Translations under genes and position numbers: made by a program
Notes under the pieces: model-generated
Told to the model about the DNA's origin: nothing
Database searches by the model: none
What the model saw: the letters and a program-made list of their open reading frames with translations, nothing else
NCBI GenBank assembly: GCA_946481035.1
Contig: CAMLNK010000029.1
Span: 1 to 12,360 of the forward strand
Length of the DNA stretch: 12,360 nucleotides
Direction: 5' to 3'
Origin: an uncultured Dyadobacter sp.
Lineage (GTDB): Bacteria > Bacteroidota > Bacteroidia > Cytophagales > Spirosomataceae
In this document: positions 7,762 to 12,360 of the stretch, piece by piece
Layout: each line of letters opens with the position of its first letter
Numbering within the stretch: the first letter of the stretch is position 1

Positions 7762-9108
7762 GTGAAAATATTCACCTTCTTCCTTGTTGTTTCTGCTTTG
7801 CTGCTTAATTCATGCTCGGGCAAGCTGGATTTGGTTCCGCAGCAAAACACAACGTCAGAGACCGCACTCAGCTCCGATGCCAACGTGAAACGTGTGCTCC
7901 GCGGTACATATGATGCCGCCAGCGACCAGTACGTTTTGGGAGGCAACCTCATGCTTTTTTCGGAATTACTGGCAGCGAATGGAGAAATCACGTGGGAAGG
8001 CTCGTATAACCAGCCGCGTGAAGTTTTTACCAAGAAAATATTGGTCACAAACAGCTACGTCACCGAGGGATGGCTGAAAAGTTTTCAAACCATCCATATT
8101 GCTAACAGTATTTTGTCCGCCCTGGAAGTAGTGGCGGATAAAGATCGTGAACGGGTGAAAGGCGAGGCACAGCTTCTGAGAGCCCTGATGTATTTCGAAC
8201 TGGCAAAACTGTATGCCCCGCCATATAGTGCCGGCAATGTAACGGCAGCCTTGGGGCTGCCGCTTGTACTTTCCCCAATTGTGACGGCAAGCGATGGCAA
8301 AAAAATACCCCGAAGTACGCTGGCAGAAACCTATGCCCAGATTGTCAAGGATATGACCGAAGCCGAAGCACTCCTGCCTGCAACCAACGACGTGTTTTTA
8401 AACAAGATCGCGGCATCGGGGTTTCTTTCCCGCGTATATCTGCAAATGGGGAATTATGAAAAGGCCCTGGAATTTGCAGATAAGGGAATAGCCCTGGCGG
8501 TAAAAAATGGTTACGGTCTGTTGGTAAACTATGCGGAAGCTTTTAATAACACCGTCAATTCGCGGGAGGATTTGTTCTCGATGCAGGTATCCGAGCAGGA
8601 TGGAAGTAACAACATGCAGCTTTTCTGGTCTGTTCCCGAATACGGAGGAAGAGACGGTGATGTAGTTGTTCAGGCAAAACACCTCTCCCTTTACGAAAAA
8701 GGGGATACGAGGTTGAACCTCTTCTATACCAGCAATGGTGCCGCCCGTAGCGGAAAATGGAAATTAAAGTATAAAAATATTCCCCTGCTACGGCTTGCAG
8801 AACTGTATCTTACCCGCGCCGAATGCAATATGCGCTTGTCATCATCCGTGGGCGGCAACCCGGCCGACGACCTGAATCTCATTAGAAAGCGCGCAGGCGT
8901 TTCGGCAATTGTCAGGCCCTCTCTATCTGATATCCTCCATGAACGCAAACTTGAACTCGCACATGAAGGGCAAGCAATTCACGATCTGAAAAGACTTAAA
9001 GGACAAACAGATGGTTTCGAATATGATGCTCCTTATCTGGTCCTACCGATTCCGCAAAGGGAAATCGATGCATCAGAAGGCACTTTGAAACAAAACAAGG
9101 GTTATTGA
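7762..9108 (+). CDS. SusD/RagB-family surface lipoprotein
   Basis: Translation starts at a GTG (7762), the only start that yields the lipoprotein signal MKIFTFFLVVSALLLNSC with lipobox Cys18. The 448-residue protein is a little shorter than many SusD homologues. Family hallmarks are visible: GTYDAAS near the N-terminus, an early TPR-type helix with EAQLLRALMYFELAKLY followed by GLPLV, later IPLLRLAELYLTRAEC, the ERKLELAHEGQAIHDLKRL helix and a C-terminal LPIPQREIDASEGTLKQNKGY. SusD proteins sit on the cell surface as a lid over the SusC barrel and bind the ligand. The 17-bp gap to susC indicates one operon. The next gene is convergent, so the operon ends here with only two genes; there is no rho-independent terminator that I can see. 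Confidence 0.95.
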   Translation: MKIFTFFLVVSALLLNSCSGKLDLVPQQNTTSETALSSDANVKRVLRGTYDAASDQYVLGGNLMLFSELLAANGEITWEGSYNQPREVFTKKILVTNSYVTEGWLKSFQTIHIANSILSALEVVADKDRERVKGEAQLLRALMYFELAKLYAPPYSAGNVTAALGLPLVLSPIVTASDGKKIPRSTLAETYAQIVKDMTEAEALLPATNDVFLNKIAASGFLSRVYLQMGNYEKALEFADKGIALAVKNGYGLLVNYAEAFNNTVNSREDLFSMQVSEQDGSNNMQLFWSVPEYGGRDGDVVVQAKHLSLYEKGDTRLNLFYTSNGAARSGKWKLKYKNIPLLRLAELYLTRAECNMRLSSSVGGNPADDLNLIRKRAGVSAIVRPSLSDILHERKLELAHEGQAIHDLKRLKGQTDGFEYDAPYLVLPIPQREIDASEGTLKQNKGY

Positions 9109-9118
9109 GTTTGTAATT

Positions 9119-9604
9119 CTAGCTCATCTCCACACCATAATCCCGCAGAGAATTTACAAAATGTTCGATGACGTGCGCCGGTGGCGGACCTGCCGGGCTG
9201 GGTAGTGCTGCGCCGTCCGGTGCGGGCGTGCTATTATCCCAAAACCATTGATCCAGTCCTGCCGGGCTTATCCACATCAGCACTTCCGCCTGCTCGGACT
9301 GTATTTCGAACTTGTGCGGGACATCTTTCGGGAGGTATACGTATTCACCTGCATTGACGGTCAATACCTGGTCTCCAATCGTGTAACGGATACTTCCGTT
9401 AATAATAAAATACGACTCGTCCTCCCGTGAATGGGTATGCGCGGGCGGCTCCGACCCACGGTTTACCACAATCCGCATCAGCGCTTGCCTGCCTTCCGTT
9501 TCGTGGCCCATTGAAAGAAAATTAAATACCGCACCAGGAATTGCCCGTGTGTTTTCAGCATTCGCCGAGGATTTAAACCCGTTTTGTGATTGCATTGTTT
9601 TCAT
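9119..9604 (-). CDS. single-domain cupin protein
   Basis: The 161-residue protein has one cupin_2 barrel. The first cupin motif fits the classical spacing exactly: G50-x5-H56-x-H58-x4-E63-x6-G70 (HTHSREDESYFIING). The second motif, GEYVYLPKDVPHKFE, supplies H97. The full set of three His and one Glu metal ligands is therefore present and the protein probably binds a divalent metal. The Pro-rich C-terminal tail ending in LRDYGVEMS resembles that of small bacterial cupins often labelled quercetinase-like; the reaction cannot be told from sequence. It is transcribed divergently from a marR gene and its start region carries one of two identical-type palindromes, so it is the likely target of that regulator. 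It converges on susD with 10 bp between them. Confidence 0.9.
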   Translation of the reverse strand: MKTMQSQNGFKSSANAENTRAIPGAVFNFLSMGHETEGRQALMRIVVNRGSEPPAHTHSREDESYFIINGSIRYTIGDQVLTVNAGEYVYLPKDVPHKFEIQSEQAEVLMWISPAGLDQWFWDNSTPAPDGAALPSPAGPPPAHVIEHFVNSLRDYGVEMS

Positions 9605-9615
9605 GTTAATTTAAG

Positions 9616-9632
9616 TTAGTCAGTTTAGCTGA
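9616..9632. promoter_or_regulatory. MarR operator, copy 1 (cupin side)
   Basis: TCAGTTTAGCTGA (9620-9632) is a dyad of TCAGTT and its reverse complement with one mismatch around a central T. It is preceded by TTAG, so 9616-9632 repeats 9659-9675 with a single difference. It lies just downstream of the cupin -7 box, over the expected transcription start, a position suited to repression. Confidence 0.7.
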
Positions 9633-9633
9633 C

Positions 9634-9641
9634 CAAAATTA
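9634..9641 (-). promoter_or_regulatory. -7 box of the cupin gene
   Basis: The minus strand reads TAATTTTG, an exact fit to the Bacteroidota -7 consensus TAnnTTTG, 30 bp before the cupin ATG. No TTG is found at the usual -33 distance, so the promoter may be weak or need help. Confidence 0.5.
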
Positions 9642-9651
9642 AATAATGTTT

Positions 9652-9684
9652 TTGAATATTAGTCAGTTTAACTGATTATTTTTG
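9652..9684 (+). promoter_or_regulatory. promoter of the marR gene
   Basis: TATTTTTG (9677-9684) matches TAnnTTTG exactly and is 16 bp before the ATG. TTG at 9652-9654 is a possible -33 element with a rather long 22-bp spacer. The second operator copy fills that spacer, so MarR bound there would block its own promoter. Confidence 0.5.
9659..9675. promoter_or_regulatory. MarR operator, copy 2 (marR side)
   Basis: TCAGTTTAACTGA (9663-9675) is a perfect 6-bp inverted repeat around a central T, again preceded by TTAG. Its centre is 43 bp from that of copy 1, close to four helical turns, so two dimers would sit on the same face of the DNA. Confidence 0.72.
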
Positions 9685-9700
9685 AAAAAATATTTTTCAC

Positions 9701-10129
9701 ATGTCAGAATCGAATACAGGGGTTTACTTGCGACAGTTATATGATTCATTGGTCACCAATCTTCATCAGGAGCTTGCATTACAAGGATATGCAGAAATTA
9801 CACCTTCTCATGGCTTAATTTTTCAGTATCTCGACGAACAGGGGTCCCGCATAACTTCCCTTGCGAGCCTGGCGGGAATGACCAAGCAGTCTATGAGCGC
9901 ATTGGTTTATCAGCTCGAAAACATGGGATACCTGGCCCGCACTCCCGATCCTGCTGATGGCCGGGCGGTCCTTTTTATCCTAACTTCCAAGGGCAAGCAA
10001 CTTAAAAAAACAGCCCAAGGCATCAATCGAGGTTTTGAACGGCGATGGGAAGAGGCAGTAGGCGCAGAAAACTATCAACTGCTCAGAGGATTGCTGCTAA
10101 AAATAATTGAATCTGCTTCCCAACAGTGA
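9701..10129 (+). CDS. MarR-family transcriptional regulator
   Basis: The 142-residue protein has the normal MarR length and layout. An N-terminal dimerisation helix (RQLYDSLVTNLHQEL) is followed by a winged helix-turn-helix at about 50-95: ITSLASLAGMTKQSMSALVYQLENMGY carries the recognition helix, and RTPDPADGRAVLFILT is the wing with the conserved D-G-R (86-88). The C-terminal helices complete the dimer. There is no Cys, so redox sensing through a thiol is unlikely; a small-molecule ligand is the usual trigger. The gene is divergent from a cupin gene, and the shared region has two matching palindromes. The protein therefore probably represses both genes until its ligand appears. Confidence 0.95.
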   Translation: MSESNTGVYLRQLYDSLVTNLHQELALQGYAEITPSHGLIFQYLDEQGSRITSLASLAGMTKQSMSALVYQLENMGYLARTPDPADGRAVLFILTSKGKQLKKTAQGINRGFERRWEEAVGAENYQLLRGLLLKIIESASQQ

Positions 10130-10218
10130 GCACCTTCATCAACTAATCTTCTATTTACCAATCAGTTAACACTTCTAACACTCGCTTACTTCTCCAAATA
10201 TGAGCAGTACTACCTATG

Positions 10219-10242
10219 AAAATGGGTGGTAACCTCCATTTT
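10219..10242. repeat. inverted repeat upstream of the small lipoprotein gene
   Basis: AAAATGG (10219-10225) and CCATTTT (10236-10242) form a perfect 7-bp inverted repeat with a 10-base centre that itself holds GGTAACC. No T-run follows, so it is a poor terminator for marR. It ends 19 bp before the -7 box of the next gene and may be an operator. Confidence 0.35.
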
Positions 10243-10261
10243 ATGGGCATAGCACGGCCGG

Positions 10262-10269
10262 TAATTTTG
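10262..10269 (+). promoter_or_regulatory. -7 box of the small lipoprotein gene
   Basis: TAATTTTG matches TAnnTTTG exactly. It overlaps the GTG at 10269 that opens the longest version of the downstream frame, which argues that translation begins later, at the ATG at 10320. Confidence 0.4.
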
Positions 10270-10319
10270 TGATGTCGAAAAACAAAGACACTCATTTAAA
10301 ATCACAAAGTCTATCCGCC

Positions 10320-10538
10320 ATGAAAACGCTTTTCAAATCCGTCCTGAGTACATCGTTGTGCGCCCTGATTCTCTCGTGCGAGACGGAGAAAGAGCCCGTT
10401 AGTTGCGTGCAGGAACCTTCGGAACAGCCGATACAGATTAGGAATGGAGCCTCCGCCAGTCGGGAAAGCATCGAATCCGGGACATTTTACGGGACGAAGA
10501 GCGTCGAGGTCGCGTTCATCCTGACCAATCTGAACTAA
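10320..10538 (+). CDS. small putative lipoprotein of unknown function
   Basis: The frame is open from 10269, but the ATG at 10320 gives a clean lipoprotein signal, MKTLFKSVLSTSLCALILSC, with the lipobox cysteine at residue 20 (L-I-L-S-C). A predicted -7 box overlaps the upstream start, which supports the choice. The product has 72 residues, about 52 after cleavage; the mature part is charged (ETEKEPVSCVQEPSEQ), holds one more Cys and shows no domain I recognise. The residue after the lipid-bearing Cys is Glu. It may share a transcript with the glycosyltransferase 81 bp downstream, as no terminator separates them. It could also be a decayed remnant of a longer gene, since nothing in it resembles a known fold. 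Confidence 0.55.
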   Translation: MKTLFKSVLSTSLCALILSCETEKEPVSCVQEPSEQPIQIRNGASASRESIESGTFYGTKSVEVAFILTNLN

Positions 10539-10545
10539 CCTTCCA

Positions 10546-10555
10546 GATAGCTATC
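10546..10555. repeat. 10-bp perfect palindrome
   Basis: GATAGCTATC lies 8 bp after the lipoprotein stop, followed by AT-rich DNA with a run of nine T at 10592-10600. The palindrome is too short and lacks a loop to be a convincing terminator. No TAnnTTTG box was seen in the 81-bp gap. Confidence 0.25.
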
Positions 10556-10619
10556 AATGCATTAATAATCAATCACATACATCTGTTTCCATTTTTTTTT
10601 AAATCAATTCCTGTTAGCC

Positions 10620-11921
10620 ATGAAAAAAATACTTTTTGCCAACATGCCCTACGAAGGCCATTTCAATCCTTTGACCGGTATCGCAATGCACCTGAAATCG
10701 CTCGGGCACGACGTGAGGTGGTATTCCGGAAGCATTTTCAAAGAAAAGATCGACGGCCTCGGCATTCCCTACTACCCTTTCAAAAAGGCGCTTGATTTCA
10801 ACCAGCACAATGTACACATCCTTTTCCCCGAGCGCGACAAGATCCGCGGGTCAGTCGGCAAACTGAAATATGACCTCAAAACTGCATTCATACTCAGGTC
10901 GACGGAGTTTTATGAAGATATCAAAGAGATTAACGATTCCTGGTCATTCGATTTGCTTATCAGCGACGTCGCATTCACCGGCATGCCGTTCGTGAAGGAA
11001 AAACTGAATAAGAAAGTAGTGTCGGTCGGTGTGTTCCCACTGGTCGAAACTTCGCGGGATCTACCTCCTACGGGACTGGCTATGACGCCATCCACCAGCT
11101 TTTTGGGGCGAAGAAAACAGGATTTGCTTCGCTTTCTGGCGGATAAGATCATCTTCCGGGAAGCCGGCAATCTCTTCGGCAGGCTTTTCCGCGAGCACGG
11201 GCTGGTTCCGGTAGCGGGCAATATTTTCGACGTTCTCGGCAAAAAAACGGATCTCCTCCTTCAAAGCGGAACGCCCGGATTTGAGTACAGCCGCTCCGAC
11301 CTGAGTAAAAAAGTCCGGTTCGTAGGGCCGTTACTACCCTTCGCAAAAGGCGGCAAATGCATGAACGATCTCGGCGACCAGCTCGGGAAATACGAAAAGG
11401 TGATCCTGGTCACGCAGGGCACGCTGGAAAAAGACCCGGAAAAAATTCTCATCCCGACGCTCGAAGCCTTTAAAGATTCCCCCGTGCTGGTGATCGCGAC
11501 GACGGGTGGCATGGGCACGCCGGAGTTACAGGCGCGGTACCCGCAGGAGAACATCGTTATCCGAGATTTTATCCCTTTCAACGACATTATGCCGCATTGC
11601 GATGTGTACGTCACCAACGGAGGATACGGCGGTGTGATGCTGGGCATACAAAATCAGTTGCCGCTGGTAGCGGCGGGTATTCACGAAGGTAAAAACGAAA
11701 TCAATGCCCGGATCGGCTATTTCAAATTAGGGATCGACCTCAGAACCGAATTTCCGGCACCCGCACAAATCAGAGCGGCAGTAGAAAAGGTGCTGGCCGA
11801 CGGAACCTATAAAAACAATGTAAAAAAACTCAGCAGGGAATTTAAAGAATACAACCCTTACCCGCTTTGTACACAATACATTGATGACCTTCTCGATATC
11901 AAAACACCTGAACTGATATAA
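10620..11921 (+). CDS. GT1/MGT-family glycosyltransferase (GT-B fold)
   Basis: The 433-residue protein resembles the UDP-glucuronosyl/macrolide glycosyltransferase group, which move a sugar from a nucleotide donor to a small acceptor. The N-terminal acceptor half starts MKKILFANMPYEGHFNPLTG, with H14 in the position of the catalytic base, followed by the Rossmann-type SLGHDVRWYS and the DLLISDVAF strand. The C-terminal donor half has VILVTQGTLEK, DFIPFNDIMPHCDVYVTNGGYGG (split here by N333) and HEGKNEINARIGYFKLGI. The usual donor-binding His-Gly-Gly is Asn-Gly-Gly (N333), and the D-Q pair is replaced by E-x-K-N-E; I recall the latter as common in Bacteroidota members of the family. There is no signal peptide, so it is cytoplasmic. 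Its stop overlaps the start of the next gene (TAATG). The acceptor cannot be named. Confidence 0.9.
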   Translation: MKKILFANMPYEGHFNPLTGIAMHLKSLGHDVRWYSGSIFKEKIDGLGIPYYPFKKALDFNQHNVHILFPERDKIRGSVGKLKYDLKTAFILRSTEFYEDIKEINDSWSFDLLISDVAFTGMPFVKEKLNKKVVSVGVFPLVETSRDLPPTGLAMTPSTSFLGRRKQDLLRFLADKIIFREAGNLFGRLFREHGLVPVAGNIFDVLGKKTDLLLQSGTPGFEYSRSDLSKKVRFVGPLLPFAKGGKCMNDLGDQLGKYEKVILVTQGTLEKDPEKILIPTLEAFKDSPVLVIATTGGMGTPELQARYPQENIVIRDFIPFNDIMPHCDVYVTNGGYGGVMLGIQNQLPLVAAGIHEGKNEINARIGYFKLGIDLRTEFPAPAQIRAAVEKVLADGTYKNNVKKLSREFKEYNPYPLCTQYIDDLLDIKTPELI

Positions 11922-12360
11922 TGCTACCCGCCAGTCGATTCGTAGTCATTTTATATTTGCTGTCGGCCCTGACCGTAATGGCCCAGGCAACGGAACCGCC
12001 TGTAATCCAGCTGGATTACGGGCGGCCCAACTATCCTGTCGGACGAAATATGCTGGTACTGGAAGATCCCGCCGGCAAGCTGCGGCTGGATGACGTGGAG
12101 AGTAATCCCGCATTATTTAAGCCCATGACCCAGCAAACGCTGAACGTAGGGCCGAGCGCTTCTACTTTCTGGCTGAAATTGCGGGTGGTCAGTAAAACGC
12201 AAACGGAATGGTTTCTGCACGTAAAAGCGCCATTTCTGCAACGGGTTGATCTGTTTGTAACAACACAGCCGGGTTACGACAATAGCATTAATCACATCAC
12301 GAACGTCGGCTCCGCATTACCTTATCACGACCGGCCAGTCCTCACGAATCGAACGATCCT
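11921..12360 (+). CDS. 7TMR-DISM-type periplasmic sensor protein (partial, N-terminus only)
   Basis: An ATG at 11921 overlaps the glycosyltransferase stop codon, and the frame stays open for 146 codons to the right edge. Residues 1-22 (MLPASRFVVILYLLSALTVM, then AQ) form a signal peptide. Residues about 40-115 fit the 7TMR-DISM extracellular domain 2: VGRNMLVLEDPAG, then LNVGPSASTFWLKLRVVS with the conserved W-L, and WFLHVKAPFLQRVDLFV. This domain is a carbohydrate-binding-like beta-sandwich that usually precedes seven membrane helices and a cytoplasmic output such as a histidine kinase, cyclase or LytTR domain; the output lies outside the window. Translational coupling to the glycosyltransferase suggests a shared function. 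The domain call rests on the pattern only. Confidence 0.72.
   Translation, partial: MLPASRFVVILYLLSALTVMAQATEPPVIQLDYGRPNYPVGRNMLVLEDPAGKLRLDDVESNPALFKPMTQQTLNVGPSASTFWLKLRVVSKTQTEWFLHVKAPFLQRVDLFVTTQPGYDNSINHITNVGSALPYHDRPVLTNRTI

Noticed and set aside
10219..10242. Rho-independent terminator for marR
   Set aside because: The inverted repeat is 90 bp past the stop, AT-rich with a 10-base loop, and is not followed by a T-run.
12113..12295. A 60-codon minus-strand frame near the right edge
   Set aside because: It is antisense to the sensor gene, whose frame has a signal peptide and a domain pattern and is translationally coupled to the gene before it.

Overview
The window looks like chromosomal DNA of a Bacteroidota member, most likely a Cytophagales/Spirosomaceae-type organism (inference). 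The grounds are a SusC/SusD pair, a LytS/LytTR two-component pair, start regions without Shine-Dalgarno sequences, and several TAnnTTTG-type -7 promoter boxes. No RNA gene, insertion sequence or CRISPR array was seen. No gap between genes exceeds 300 bases.

Left third (1-4566, all leftward): a LytS-type sensor kinase and a LytTR response regulator overlap by ATGA. After them, on the same strand, come a 46-residue peptide gene at 2422-2562 and a large LanB-type lantibiotic dehydratase that runs off the left edge. The peptide gene is too short for ordinary ORF cut-offs. It has a leader resembling the LxLx7LN motif of Bacteroidota class I lanthipeptides and a core rich in Thr/Ser with no cysteine. 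It is the most interesting item here: the enzyme dehydrates Ser/Thr, but this peptide has no thiol to close lanthionine rings.

Middle (4670-9108, rightward): a SusC-like TonB-dependent outer-membrane transporter and its SusD-like surface lipoprotein, divergent from the kinase. No glycan-degrading enzyme accompanies them, so the substrate is unknown. The kinase/regulator pair sits between the RiPP-like operon and the transporter and could control either or both.

Right third (9119-12360): a cupin gene and a divergent MarR regulator share a 96-bp region with two copies of a 13-bp palindrome placed over the predicted promoters, a clear autoregulated module. Next come a small lipoprotein with its own -7 box, a GT1/MGT-type glycosyltransferase, and the start of a periplasmic-sensor protein (7TMR-DISM extracellular domain 2) whose ATG overlaps the glycosyltransferase stop codon.
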